Shown here one piece after another: positions 7,982 to 17,273 of a stretch of 64,000 bases of DNA; position 1 is the stretch's first letter; each line of letters begins with the position of its first letter. The DNA is from Clostridium_AM sp963780135 (GTDB lineage: Bacteria > Bacillota > Clostridia > Clostridiales > Clostridiaceae). Both the position numbers and the translations under genes were made by a program. The notes below the pieces were generated by a model. That model was not told where the DNA came from, did no database searches, and saw nothing but the letters and a program-made list of their open reading frames with translations. The stretch spans positions 806,001-870,000 of the forward strand of contig CAWAAR010000003.1 in the NCBI GenBank assembly GCA_963780135.1, given 5' to 3'.

Positions 7982-8503
7982 TTATTCCCAGTTGAATACG
8001 TATGGCACATTTCTATAGTAGTCGCCATAATTTAATCCGTAACCTGCTACAAATACATCAGGGATTTCGAAACAACAAAAATCAGGTTTTAAATCTAATT
8101 TTCTTCTTTCAGGTTTATCTAAAAGTACACAACATTTAACGCTAGCAGCCCCTAATGCTTTTACATGGCCCATAACAAAGTCCATTGTTATACCTGTATC
8201 AATTATGTCATCTACAATAAGAACATCATAGCCATTAATATCATCTTGTATATCATTTAAAACTTTTACGCAACCAGAAGAAACTTCACAGTGACCATAA
8301 CTTGAAGTAGTCATAAAACCTATTTTTAAAGGAAGATTTATTTCTCTTACCATATCTGCAGCAAATATAAAACTTCCTCTTAAAAGTGATAAAATGTAAA
8401 GATTTTTGCCTTCATAATCTTTACATATATCTTGTCCTAATTCATGTATTCTTTCAGCTATTGCATCTTTACTAATTAATATATTTTTTTCTTTTTCTTC
8501 CAT
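7982..8503 (-). CDS. hpt: Hypoxanthine phosphoribosyltransferase
   Basis: The 173-residue enzyme salvages hypoxanthine and guanine with PRPP. The PRPP-binding loop is VLIVDDIIDTGITM (about 113-126), LLRGSFIFAADMVREI is the conserved N-terminal flap region, and FEIPDVFVAGYGLNY is the typical C-terminal segment. GGAGGATC precedes the ATG. A convincing sigma-A promoter lies upstream, so it is transcribed alone. It pairs functionally with the apt gene at 26470. Confidence 0.95.
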   Translation of the reverse strand: MEEKEKNILISKDAIAERIHELGQDICKDYEGKNLYILSLLRGSFIFAADMVREINLPLKIGFMTTSSYGHCEVSSGCVKVLNDIQDDINGYDVLIVDDIIDTGITMDFVMGHVKALGAASVKCCVLLDKPERRKLDLKPDFCCFEIPDVFVAGYGLNYGDYYRNVPYVFNWE

Positions 8504-8543
8504 TGTGATCCTCCAAACTACACATATTTACAACGTTGACTTT

Positions 8544-8572
8544 ATAGTATAAAATTATATGAAAGTTGTCAA
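8544..8572 (-). promoter_or_regulatory. Sigma-A promoter of hpt
   Basis: Read on the minus strand, TTGACA (plus 8567-8572) and TACTAT (plus 8544-8549) are spaced by 17 bases, about 40 bp before the hpt start codon. Confidence 0.7.
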
Positions 8573-8660
8573 GTGTGTAGAGGATGCAGGGTGAAATTGA
8601 TTGTATTTTTAGAATAAATTTATAATTTCCAAGTAATAATAAAATGATGGAGTGATGAAA

Positions 8661-10439
8661 ATGATATATGGAAATATAGAAGGTGTTAAAAATTCTGTTT
8701 TGGATAGGCTTGAAAAAGTTTATGAAATGAAAATGCCTAAGGATAGTATTTGTACTGAGGAATTAATAGGACTACTATGTGATGTTACAACATACCTTAA
8801 TAGAGAGGTTAGTGTTGGAATAACTAGAAAGGGAGCTGTAATAAGTGTAGCCATAGGAGACAGCAGTACTGTAGAAATTCCTGAAATTGATATAAAGGAA
8901 AAAAAATTATCACAAGTGAAAATAATACATACTCATCCTAATGGAAATTCTAGACTTTCAGCAGTAGATGTATCTGCACTTATAAAGCTTAAATTAGATT
9001 GTATGGCTGCAATTGGAGTAGATGAGAGTGGATTCACAGATATGACTTTAGGATTTTGTGGTATAGAAAATGATTTGTTTGTAACTGAAATGACAAAACC
9101 TCTTAGTATGGAAGTGGGAATTAAATATAGCATACTGGATAGAATAAAATATATAGAGGACATAATAAAAGATAGAAATGTTATTGATGATCATACTGAA
9201 AGAGCAATTTTAGTAGGAGTGGAAAGTGATGAAAGTATAGATGAACTTGAAGATTTGGCTAAAGCCTGCAATGTAAATGTAGTATATAAAGTGCTTCAAA
9301 AAAGAAATACAATAGATAGTGCTTTTTATGTAGGTAAGGGAAAGGTGGATGAAATATCTCTTTTAAGGCAAGCGTGTGCTGCTAATCTTATTATTTTTGA
9401 TGATGAACTTTCATCCTCTCAAGTTAGAAATTTAGAAGAAAACATAGGAGCAAAGGTAATAGATAGAACTACTTTAATACTTGAAATTTTTGCCACAAGA
9501 GCAAGGAGTAGAGAATCAAAAATACAAGTAGAACTTGCACAACTAAAATATAGATTACCTAGGTTATCTGGACTTGGCACAGTACTTTCTAGAACTGGTG
9601 GAGGTATAGGAACTAAGGGACCAGGAGAAAAAAAGCTTGAAACGGACAAAAGACATATAAGAGAAAAAATATATGATTTATTAAGAGAATTAAGAAAAAT
9701 AAAACAAGTAAGAGAAACTCAAAGAGAAAGAAGAAATGAATTACCTAAAGTTTCATTGGTTGGATATACCAATGCAGGTAAATCTACATTGAGAAACAAA
9801 TTATGTGAAATTGCTATGCCAAAAGAAGGAACCCATAAAGAAAAAGTTTTTGAAGCTGACATGCTTTTTGCAACTTTAGATGTAACTACAAGGGCTATAG
9901 AACTTTTGGACAGCAGAATAATTACAGTAACAGATACAGTAGGATTTATTAGGAAACTTCCTCATGACCTAATTGAAGCTTTTAAGTCTACACTTGAAGA
10001 AGTTATATACTCTGATTTACTTTTACATGTAGTGGATGTATCTTCAGAATATGTAGAAGAACAAATAGAGGCAGTTGATAGTGTTCTAACACAACTAGGA
10101 GCAATAGATAAACCTATCATGTTAGTTTTAAATAAGGTGGATAAAACATCAAAGGAAAGAATAGAAGAAATTAAGGAAAAGTATCATGGAATAAAAACTG
10201 TATGCATTTCAGCTAAACAAGAATTTAATTTAGATGTACTATTGGAGGAAATAAGCAGGACATTACCTTATACACTAAAGGAAGTAGAATATAGCATACC
10301 ATATACAGATCAGTCTATGGTAGCATTTTTACATAGAAACTCAAAGGTTAAATGTGAAGAATATAGAGAAAATGGAACTTATATGTGTGTTTTAGTAGAC
10401 GATGAAGTATATAACAAGTGTAAAAAACATATGATTTAA
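8661..10439 (+). CDS. hflX: GTPase HflX with an N-terminal JAMM-like domain
   Basis: The 592-residue protein is longer than the roughly 420-residue HflX, a ribosome-splitting GTPase. The C-terminal two thirds are canonical: glycine-rich GGGIGTKGPGEKKLETDKR, G1 GYTNAGKST, G3 DTVGF, G4 NKVD. Residues 1-150 are extra and carry HTHPNGNSRLSAVD (about 90-103), an exact HxHP-x(6)-SxxD JAMM metal site, with a candidate catalytic Glu at about residue 49 (NREVSVG). The ATG at 8661 sits eight bases after GGAG; GTG 8652 and ATG 8655 are too close to it. It appears to stand alone. Confidence 0.93.
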   Translation: MIYGNIEGVKNSVLDRLEKVYEMKMPKDSICTEELIGLLCDVTTYLNREVSVGITRKGAVISVAIGDSSTVEIPEIDIKEKKLSQVKIIHTHPNGNSRLSAVDVSALIKLKLDCMAAIGVDESGFTDMTLGFCGIENDLFVTEMTKPLSMEVGIKYSILDRIKYIEDIIKDRNVIDDHTERAILVGVESDESIDELEDLAKACNVNVVYKVLQKRNTIDSAFYVGKGKVDEISLLRQACAANLIIFDDELSSSQVRNLEENIGAKVIDRTTLILEIFATRARSRESKIQVELAQLKYRLPRLSGLGTVLSRTGGGIGTKGPGEKKLETDKRHIREKIYDLLRELRKIKQVRETQRERRNELPKVSLVGYTNAGKSTLRNKLCEIAMPKEGTHKEKVFEADMLFATLDVTTRAIELLDSRIITVTDTVGFIRKLPHDLIEAFKSTLEEVIYSDLLLHVVDVSSEYVEEQIEAVDSVLTQLGAIDKPIMLVLNKVDKTSKERIEEIKEKYHGIKTVCISAKQEFNLDVLLEEISRTLPYTLKEVEYSIPYTDQSMVAFLHRNSKVKCEEYRENGTYMCVLVDDEVYNKCKKHMI

Positions 10440-10648
10440 AGCATTTTCGGAAAAATGGATAAATTAAAATATTTTTAGGCAAAAGTCAAAAAGATAATTT
10501 AAGCTTTAAATAAATAAAAGGTAAAAAGGTATGAAGAAGAAAATGCTTTATATCTTTTTATTCATTTAAAAATATATTTTAAATAATAATATAAGATAAT
10601 CTAGGAAAAGCATGTTAAAAATATACTAATAAAGGAGTGTGAATTTTA

Positions 10649-10870
10649 TTGAAAAAAATGTGCCCAGCATGTAATGGATTAAGTGTAACAAATTTTTTGT
10701 GCGACAACTGTAATGGTATCATGGAGGATATGGGAAGAGCACAAGATTACGCAGACTCTTATGCTTGCCAGCAGGATATAAATGATGCAGATAATTACTG
10801 TATACACCTATTTAAATGTAAAAATTGTAATAGTATAAAAAGATTTAAAGTTTGGAAGATTGAACTATAA
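10649..10870 (+). CDS. Small zinc-ribbon-like protein
   Basis: This 73-residue protein is unrecognised beyond its cysteines: CPAC, CDNC and CKNC pairs, plus single Cys residues, suggest a rubredoxin-type or treble-clef zinc site. The TTG at 10649 follows AAAGGAG by 11 bases; an ATG at 10658 is an alternative and would shorten it by three residues. The 209-bp gap upstream shows no clear hairpin. Function unknown. Confidence 0.65.
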   Translation: MKKMCPACNGLSVTNFLCDNCNGIMEDMGRAQDYADSYACQQDINDADNYCIHLFKCKNCNSIKRFKVWKIEL

Positions 10871-10997
10871 ATATTGAAAGAAATCATTCATGTTTGCAAT
10901 TCAAGTATTGTAATTGTATTAAAGTATAGTATATAATAGTAAAAAAATTAAATTTTTTTTTATTCTTATTATTTTTAAAAGGGGTGGCAAACAATAA

Positions 10998-11894
10998 ATG
11001 GAAAAGACTATAGTACAATATCAAAGAGCATTTAATAATATAATTGAAAGTTTAAAATCAAATGATTCAGTCCTTGCAGTTATGGTCTTTGGAAGCATGG
11101 TTACGGGGGACTTATGGGAAGAATCTGATATAGATTTTTTTGTTATATTGGATAAAAAACATCCAGATATAGAAAATATCTATACGGAGGAAAAGGGAAT
11201 ACCGGTACATATTAAATTAATGAGTAAAAATAAATTTTTACAAATTCATGAAGATGATTTAAAAGGTGGATTTATTCATAGAATATTTGCATCTTCTAGA
11301 CTTGTATTTTCTAAAGATATGCAAATAACTTCTAGATATGATAATGGCAGATATTATCCAGATTTAGATAGAGAAAGATGGAATATGGTTTATTTCGGGA
11401 ATTTACTAAAGAGTTTAGGTGTATGCAAAAAATACTTATATAATGATAGCTTGTATACAGCATATACTGCTGCTGTACGCTGTGCCGAAGAGTATGCTAG
11501 GCTTTATGTTAACTTTTCAGGTTATATGATAAGTAAAGATGCAATGACTATGGCTATGAATTTAAATGATACTTTCAGAAAACATGTGGATGAATTGTTT
11601 TTTAATAAAAATAATGTAGAAGATGTAATAAATAGTATTTTAAGTTATTTACAAAAAAGTATAGATGGATCTGCAAGAAATTTAAGTAATGTCCTAGTAA
11701 ATTACATGAGAGAAAAAGATTGTTTTTTAAGTTCAGAAGATATAAAAAATGATAAGTTATTTTATGATTATGATATAAACATGGAAGAAATATTAAATAA
11801 ACTTTGGACAAAAAATTTAATAAAGAGAGAAACTAGAGATTATAAAAACGAAGAAGGGAAAGTTTTATTTAAGGAGAATGTATACTTTATATAA
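10998..11894 (+). CDS. Nucleotidyltransferase-domain protein
   Basis: The 298-residue protein starts with a minimal nucleotidyltransferase fold: VMVFGSMVTGDLWEESDIDF (residues 28-47) gives the GS-x(10)-DxD metal motif (Gly32-Ser33, Asp44, Asp46). The remaining two thirds are helical and not recognised; an HEPN-like helical region is possible but unproven. Such proteins add NMPs to antibiotics, RNA or toxins, and the substrate here cannot be told. GGGGTGG precedes the ATG. A perfect 23-bp inverted repeat follows immediately. Confidence 0.7.
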   Translation: MEKTIVQYQRAFNNIIESLKSNDSVLAVMVFGSMVTGDLWEESDIDFFVILDKKHPDIENIYTEEKGIPVHIKLMSKNKFLQIHEDDLKGGFIHRIFASSRLVFSKDMQITSRYDNGRYYPDLDRERWNMVYFGNLLKSLGVCKKYLYNDSLYTAYTAAVRCAEEYARLYVNFSGYMISKDAMTMAMNLNDTFRKHVDELFFNKNNVEDVINSILSYLQKSIDGSARNLSNVLVNYMREKDCFLSSEDIKNDKLFYDYDINMEEILNKLWTKNLIKRETRDYKNEEGKVLFKENVYFI

Positions 11895-11913
11895 AATTTT
11901 ATTTAGTAGATAC

Positions 11914-11969
11914 TGCAAATAAACGAACTTAAATTTAGATACAATAAAATTTAAGTTCGTTTATTTGCA
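11914..11969. terminator. Perfect 23-bp inverted repeat, likely terminator
   Basis: Arms at 11914-11936 and 11947-11969 are perfect reverse complements around a ten-base loop (AGATACAATA). The outer ends are TGCAAAT and ATTTGCA. It is long for a terminator and lacks a T run, so it may be a mobile hairpin remnant. Confidence 0.55.
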
Positions 11970-12082
11970 TAATTAGGCATATGAAAAAAATAGCAAGTTG
12001 AATCAGGCAGATAGTTGCCAGTTATTTTTTGAGTGAGCCTTATATAGATATGTAAATATATAAAATATAAGGAAGTGCCAGT

Positions 12083-13492
12083 ATGGATAAATATTTTACA
12101 AACTTAGAAGGAGAAACTCCTAAATATGTAATTATTACAAAACATATAAAAAGATTAATTGATATAAATAAAATTGAAGATGGGGAAAAGCTGCCTTCAA
12201 TAAGATCTTTAGCAGAAATTCTAAAAGTAAACAATGTAACTGTAGTAAATGCATATAAAAAGCTCCAAAATGAAGGTTATGCTGTGCAGAAAATGGGAAG
12301 TGGTACTTATGCCAAGAAAAAGGACATAACTAAAAATTTCAAAAAAGAGTATTCAGAAGCTCTAAAAAAAATATCAGGTAAAATGCTAAAAGAGTATATA
12401 GATTTCACTGGAGAAACTCCACGAAATAATTTTTTTCCAGTACAGTCTTTTAAAGATGTACTAAATGAGGTTTTAGATAGAGATGGGGCTGAAGCTCTTA
12501 TATATCAGGAAACATTAGGATATGAAGGGCTAAGAAAAAGTATAAGTGAAGTTTTTTGGAATAAAAATATTAAAAGTGATGATGTACTTATAGTTTCTGG
12601 AGCTCAGCAAGGTATAGATATAGTATCAAAAGCACTTATAAATACAAATGATAGTGTTATAGTTGAAAAGCCAACTTACAGTGGTGCTCTGTCTGTTTTC
12701 AAATGGAGACGAGCTAATATTTATGAAGTGCCTATGGAGAAAAATGGTATAGATATAGATAAATTCGAAAAAATATTAAAGAAAAACAATATAAAATGCT
12801 TTTACACTATGAGTTATTTTCAAAACCCTACAGGAATGAGTTATAGTGTAAGAAAGAAACAGCAAATTTTAAATTTAGCAGAAATTTATAACTTTTATAT
12901 TATAGAAGATGACTATTTAGCAGAATTAATTTATGATAATAATATAGAATATAAAAGCTTTAAAAGTTTAGATAAAAATGATAGGGTAATTTATATAAAA
13001 AGTTTTTCAAAGATATTTTTACCAGGTATAAGAATAGGGTATTTAATACCGCCTGAAAAATTTAAGGAAAGTATTCAAAATTCCAAAATAAATACAGATA
13101 TATCAACATCTAGTCTTATGCAGCGAGCTTTAGATTTATATATAAGAAAAGGTTTATGGCGAGACTATATGAATAATTTAAATGGAATATATAAGCAAAG
13201 GTACTTACTAATGGAAGAATGTATAAATGTTTATTTAAGCAATAAGGTTGAATTTATAAGTCCAGGGGGAGGTCTTAACTTCTATTTAAAGATAAAAGAA
13301 TCTCTAGATATAGATTCTATTCAATTATTTAGAAGAGCTAAAGATAAAAAAGTATTGATTACTCCAGGAACTTTGTTTTATAAAGATCCTTCAGAAGGAA
13401 AAAAATATTTTAGAATCGGTTTTTCTCAAACAGATGAGGAAAGCATGAAAAAAGGATTAAATATAATAAATGAATTACTAGAATACAAATAA
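12083..13492 (+). CDS. MocR/PdxR-type regulator (GntR wHTH fused to aminotransferase)
   Basis: The 469-residue protein has an N-terminal GntR winged helix (LPSIRSLAEILKVNNVTVVN, about 39-58) joined to a fold-type I PLP aminotransferase domain. SFSKIFLPGIRIGYL holds the expected Schiff-base lysine, and YFQNPTG the conserved cofactor-site Asn-Pro. MocR proteins usually sense PLP or an amino compound and control a neighbouring metabolic gene. No obvious target is adjacent here. GGAAGTG precedes the ATG. Confidence 0.9.
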   Translation: MDKYFTNLEGETPKYVIITKHIKRLIDINKIEDGEKLPSIRSLAEILKVNNVTVVNAYKKLQNEGYAVQKMGSGTYAKKKDITKNFKKEYSEALKKISGKMLKEYIDFTGETPRNNFFPVQSFKDVLNEVLDRDGAEALIYQETLGYEGLRKSISEVFWNKNIKSDDVLIVSGAQQGIDIVSKALINTNDSVIVEKPTYSGALSVFKWRRANIYEVPMEKNGIDIDKFEKILKKNNIKCFYTMSYFQNPTGMSYSVRKKQQILNLAEIYNFYIIEDDYLAELIYDNNIEYKSFKSLDKNDRVIYIKSFSKIFLPGIRIGYLIPPEKFKESIQNSKINTDISTSSLMQRALDLYIRKGLWRDYMNNLNGIYKQRYLLMEECINVYLSNKVEFISPGGGLNFYLKIKESLDIDSIQLFRRAKDKKVLITPGTLFYKDPSEGKKYFRIGFSQTDEESMKKGLNIINELLEYK

Positions 13493-13525
13493 AAAGGGAG
13501 GGAGGTTATTATCATTAAAAAAGGT

Positions 13526-14191
13526 ATGCTTAATATAGAGTGGAATAATATCAACTCATATACAGAAGAAGATATAACTTACTTCTTATTTTTAGAAGGT
13601 AAATCTATAGAGTGTTTATGCAAAATAAGAAATTTATCCAAAGAAATTGTTCAAAAACATATATTAGATGGTAAAATTGAATATGGAATATTAGTTAAGA
13701 GTGGAAATGAAGAGGAACTATTCCAAACTGTATCAGGATCTGGAAAGTTAGATAAAATAGAAGTTTTGAAGGGACTAAGTTTAGAAAACAAAACTAAACT
13801 TATAGATTATATAAGAAATAACTATGTTAATATGAAAACTAAAGATAAAGAAAATGCTGTTTGGATACTTGGAGAAATAGGAGATGGTAAAATATTAGAT
13901 ATTTTGCTTAAAGCATCTGTTCATAATCATGTAAATGTGAGACGAATGGCAGTTTCTGCTATAGGAAAAATAGGGGATAAATCTGCAGAAAATATACTTA
14001 TAAGGAAGTTAAATGATGAAAATAATCAGGTGATTATGTATGCTATAAAATCATTAATAAAAATTAAAAGTGAAAAGGCAAAAGATAAGGTTAGAGAAAT
14101 TTATAGAAATACAGAAAAAGATTATATAAAAAGAGTATCAGAGGAATACCTTAAAACAATAGCAGATATAGAGGCAAAAGCTAAGGAGTGA
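13526..14191 (+). CDS. HEAT-repeat protein
   Basis: The 221-residue protein has a non-repeat N-terminal part and about three HEAT-like repeats in the C-terminal half, e.g. ENAVWILGEIGDGKILDILL and VRRMAVSAIGKIGDKSAENI. Such solenoids bind proteins; the partner is unknown. The start is uncertain. GGGAGG ends at 13505, eight bases before ATT 13514, which is in frame (ATT AAA AAA GGT ATG), whereas ATG 13526 is 20 bases away. A rare ATT start is therefore possible. It ends five bases before the YigZ start, so the two genes are probably co-transcribed. Confidence 0.75.
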   Translation: MLNIEWNNINSYTEEDITYFLFLEGKSIECLCKIRNLSKEIVQKHILDGKIEYGILVKSGNEEELFQTVSGSGKLDKIEVLKGLSLENKTKLIDYIRNNYVNMKTKDKENAVWILGEIGDGKILDILLKASVHNHVNVRRMAVSAIGKIGDKSAENILIRKLNDENNQVIMYAIKSLIKIKSEKAKDKVREIYRNTEKDYIKRVSEEYLKTIADIEAKAKE

Positions 14192-14196
14192 TTACA

Positions 14197-14850
14197 TTGG
14201 GTTACTTTACTATAAAAGATGAAATAAGCACACAGTTTGAAGAAAAAAAATCTGTTTTTATAGGGCACATAAAAAGAGTATATGAAGAAGATAAAGCAAA
14301 AGAATTTATAAATAAAATAAGAACAGAACAAAAAGAAGCAAGGCATAATGTGTATGCTTATATTATTGGTGAAAATATGGGGATACAAAGATATAGTGAT
14401 GATGGAGAACCACAGGGAACTGGTGGAATACCAGTTTTAGAAGTTATAAAGAAAAATGGAATAACAGATGTGGTTGTAGTAGTTACTAGATATTTTGGTG
14501 GAATACTTTTAGGAAAAGGAGGTCTTGTAAGAGCTTATTCAAAGGCAGCAGCTATGTCAGTAAATGAAGGAAGCATAGTTGAAAGGGTTAAAGGATCCAT
14601 ATTAGATATATTTATAGAATACGATATGCTTGGAAAGGTTCAGTATTTATTTGAACAAAACCTGTGGCATATAGAAAACATAGATTATACAGATAAAGTG
14701 AAAGTTACGATGTACTGTGATGTTTGTAAGCTGAAAGAAGTAGAATCTATGACAATAGAAGCTACTAGTGGTAGATGTGAAATTATAGTAGGAGATGAAG
14801 ATTATTATTTTAAGAAGGAAAATAGATTGTTTAAAGAAGAGGATATTTAA
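14197..14850 (+). CDS. YigZ/IMPACT family protein
   Basis: The 217-residue protein matches the YigZ family: EKKSVFIGHIKRV, then EARHNVYAYIIGE and YSDDGEPQGTGGIPVLEVI, and a C-terminal DUF1949-type domain. The family is related to eukaryotic IMPACT; its bacterial role is unsettled. TTG 14197 is chosen because AAGGAG (14183-14188) is eight bases upstream; GTG 14188 lies inside that site. It closely follows the HEAT-repeat gene. Confidence 0.88.
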   Translation: MGYFTIKDEISTQFEEKKSVFIGHIKRVYEEDKAKEFINKIRTEQKEARHNVYAYIIGENMGIQRYSDDGEPQGTGGIPVLEVIKKNGITDVVVVVTRYFGGILLGKGGLVRAYSKAAAMSVNEGSIVERVKGSILDIFIEYDMLGKVQYLFEQNLWHIENIDYTDKVKVTMYCDVCKLKEVESMTIEATSGRCEIIVGDEDYYFKKENRLFKEEDI

Positions 14851-14892
14851 TATTGTTAGTGTTTTAAATTCAAGAAAAATTATATTTAAAAT

Positions 14893-14922
14893 TTGAATTT
14901 ATAAGCTCTTGTATGATATAAT
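14893..14922 (+). promoter_or_regulatory. Sigma-A promoter upstream of yebC
   Basis: TTGAAT (14893-14898) and TATAAT (14917-14922) are separated by 18 bases, about 100 bp before the yebC start. Confidence 0.6.
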
Positions 14923-15025
14923 ATCTTAGGTATTTTATTAATAAAAACTTAAAAATCTTAATACTACATAATTTTTAATAATAATTTTAAATAATATATA
15001 ACCAATAAGTTAGGGGGAAATAAAT

Positions 15026-15765
15026 ATGTCAGGACATTCAAAGTGGCATAATATACAACAAAAAAAGGTAAGATTGATGCTAAAAGGGGTAAAATTTTCA
15101 CTAAATTAGGCAAAGAAATTGCCATTGCATCTAAAACTGGAGGATCAAATCTAGATACAAATGCAAAATTAAGAGACGTTGTAGCAAAAGCTAAAGCTGC
15201 AAACATGGCTATGGATACAATAGTAAGAGCAATAAAAAAAGGTGCAGGAGAAATGGAAGGCGTAGACTACGAAGAAGTAGTTTATGAAGGATATGGTCCA
15301 GCAGGAACTGCTGTTATAGTAAGTGCATTAACAGATAATAAGAATAGAACAGCAGCTAATGTAAGGCATGCTTTCACTAAGAATGGTGGAAACATGGGCT
15401 CAACAGGATGCGTTTCTTTCATGTTCCAAAGTAAAGGTCAAATTGTTATAGAAAAGACAGATGAGATGGATGAAGATGAATTAATGATGATGGCTTTAGA
15501 TGCAGGAGCAGAAGACTTTGCAGCAGAAGATGAAGTTTTTGTAGTAACAACTACACCAGAAGATTTTGGAACAGTAAGAGAAGCTTTAGAAGCTAATAAA
15601 CTTGAGTTTTTAGAAGCTGAAGTAAAGATGATTCCAGATACATATACAGCAATTGATGAAGAAACAATAGTTAAGTTCCAAAAAATGATTGATGCTTTAG
15701 AAGATGACGAAGACGTCCAGGATGTTTATCACAATGCTGAGTTCCCAGAAGGATTTGAAGAATAA
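15026..15765 (+). pseudogene. yebC: YebC/PmpR family protein, frameshifted as sequenced
   Basis: The gene starts at ATG 15026 after TAGGGGGAAA. The N-terminus MSGHSKWHNIQQKK is intact, then the frame is lost at an A7 run (15060-15066) where the family needs A8. With one A restored, the protein reads on as KGKIDAKRGKIFTKLGKEIA to the stop and is exactly 246 residues, the family's usual length. YebC proteins act as regulators and as a translation factor for proline-rich stretches. Everything else is perfectly conserved, so a homopolymer sequencing error is more likely than true loss. In real -1 loss, only a C-terminal piece from about 15205 could be made. Confidence 0.9.
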
Positions 15766-15826
15766 GGTTAAAAAATTATTGATAAAACTAATCAATTTTA
15801 AATTAACCTTTGAAATTTGAATTGGT

Positions 15827-15871
15827 AAAGGTATTATTCATAAAATGTGTAATTTTATGAATAATACCTTT
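15827..15871 (+). terminator. Perfect 20-bp hairpin after yebC
   Basis: Arms 15827-15846 and 15852-15871 (starting AAAGGTATTATTCAT) are exact reverse complements with loop GTGTA. It sits between yebC and the BofC-like gene. Confidence 0.8.
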
Positions 15872-15906
15872 AATATATGTCCATAATATCTTTTAGGAGG
15901 GATATT

Positions 15907-16527
15907 ATGGATTTTATTAATAGAAATAGAAAAAAAATAAAAACTGGTTTATTGGCTATTTTAACCCTTGCAATTTTCAGTTTAAGTTATTATTTGTGTA
16001 TAAGTAAGTTGAAGAATGCAAATGTCAAAGATAATAAATATGAAGTTCAAAATAATAGTAAAACTTCAGACAACACTGTAACTGTAGATTCAAACGTAAA
16101 TACTGCTCTTTTAACCAATACACAGATAATATTTAAGAAAAAATATACTAAAAGTGGTGAAATTGTAACTGAAAAACAAGAGAATGCAGGAAATTTGGTG
16201 GGAAAGAAGAAGAAAGAATTAGAGCAAATTTATAAAGGACAAGGATATACTGTGGCAAGTATCAATTCTTCTGAAGCGGTACTTATAAAAGAAGTAGATA
16301 AGTATGTTCCAAATAAATATGTACTTGGTATAAAAAACGGATTCATTTCTATATATAAAACAGATAAAGAAGGAAATATGTTCATAGAGAATGAAAAAAG
16401 GGATATAACAGATATAAAAATTGATAGACTAAAGAAAGCAGATATAGAACTTTTAACAAAAGGTGATAAATATTTTCAGTGCAATACAAGAGAAGATGCA
16501 GAAGCACGCCTTGAGGACTACGAATAA
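15907..16527 (+). CDS. BofC C-terminal-domain-like protein, membrane anchored
   Basis: The 206-residue protein has a transmembrane helix at about 11-31 and an external domain. The C-terminal part (KYVLGIKNGFISIYKTDKEG, then helical DITDIKIDRL) resembles the BofC C-terminal domain; in Bacillus BofC inhibits the SpoIVB protease in the sigma-K checkpoint. A gene of this kind next to ruvA is common in clostridia. AGGAGG at 15895-15900 sets the ATG at 15907. Function in Clostridium, which often lacks that checkpoint, is not known. Confidence 0.7.
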   Translation: MDFINRNRKKIKTGLLAILTLAIFSLSYYLCISKLKNANVKDNKYEVQNNSKTSDNTVTVDSNVNTALLTNTQIIFKKKYTKSGEIVTEKQENAGNLVGKKKKELEQIYKGQGYTVASINSSEAVLIKEVDKYVPNKYVLGIKNGFISIYKTDKEGNMFIENEKRDITDIKIDRLKKADIELLTKGDKYFQCNTREDAEARLEDYE

Positions 16528-16545
16528 TAGTCCTTAAGGCTTTTT
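16508..16545 (+). terminator. Terminator overlapping the BofC-like gene end
   Basis: GCCTTGAGGACTA (16508-16520) pairs with TAGTCCTTAAGGC (16528-16540), with one mismatch, followed by TTTTT. The stop codon lies in the loop. Confidence 0.85.
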
Positions 16546-16664
16546 ACAATGGATAATATTCTTTGTTTCTTGAATTAAATTAAGTATAATGGTAAAGTAA
16601 TATATGTGAGTTTATATGGAGAATTTTTGATTTTAAATTTAAAAAAATTTGGAGGATGCCTTTG

Positions 16665-17258
16665 ATGTATGAGTATATAAGAGGAACTTATGCAGGAATG
16701 AATAAGGATTATATAGTAGTTGAAAATAATGGTATTGGCTATAAAATATATACTTCGGGAAGCACTCTAGCTAAAATTCCAAAAATAGATGAACAAATTA
16801 TGCTTTACCTTCAGCAAATAGTAAGAGAAGACTTTATAGGTCTTTATGGTTTCTTAACTAAAGAAGAATTAAATATGTTTAATTTACTTTTAACTATAAA
16901 TGGTGTAGGTGCAAAGGCTACGTTATCACTGTTGTCTATAAGCAATGTTAATAACTTAAAATATGCTATTTTATCTGGTGATGAAAAGACCATAATGAGG
17001 GCACCAGGTATAGGTAAAAAAATGTCTCAAAGAATTATACTTGAACTTAAAGATAAGATACAAAAAGAACAAGGGAATGTATGTCAAGGTGATAATGTTG
17101 AAATAGATGAAAACACAGGAAAGGGTTCAGAAGCTTTAGAGGCGCTTATGGCATTAGGATATTCTGAAAAAGAAGCTGAAAAAGCTATGAAAACTATAGA
17201 TAAAAAAGATTCTATAGAAAATATAATAAGAAATGCTTTGAAATTTTTAATGAGTTAG
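16665..17258 (+). CDS. ruvA: Holliday junction branch migration protein RuvA
   Basis: The 197-residue protein forms the tetramer that holds four-way junctions for RuvB. It begins MYEYIRGTYAG and has helix-hairpin-helix motifs (LLTINGVGAKATLSLL, APGIGKKMSQRIILEL) and the C-terminal RuvB-binding domain with EALMALGYSEKEAEKA. ATG 16665 lies nine bases after GGAGG; an ATG at 16656 abuts that site. ruvB follows after 15 bases. Confidence 0.96.
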   Translation: MYEYIRGTYAGMNKDYIVVENNGIGYKIYTSGSTLAKIPKIDEQIMLYLQQIVREDFIGLYGFLTKEELNMFNLLLTINGVGAKATLSLLSISNVNNLKYAILSGDEKTIMRAPGIGKKMSQRIILELKDKIQKEQGNVCQGDNVEIDENTGKGSEALEALMALGYSEKEAEKAMKTIDKKDSIENIIRNALKFLMS

Positions 17259-17273
17259 GTAGGTGGTAACTTT

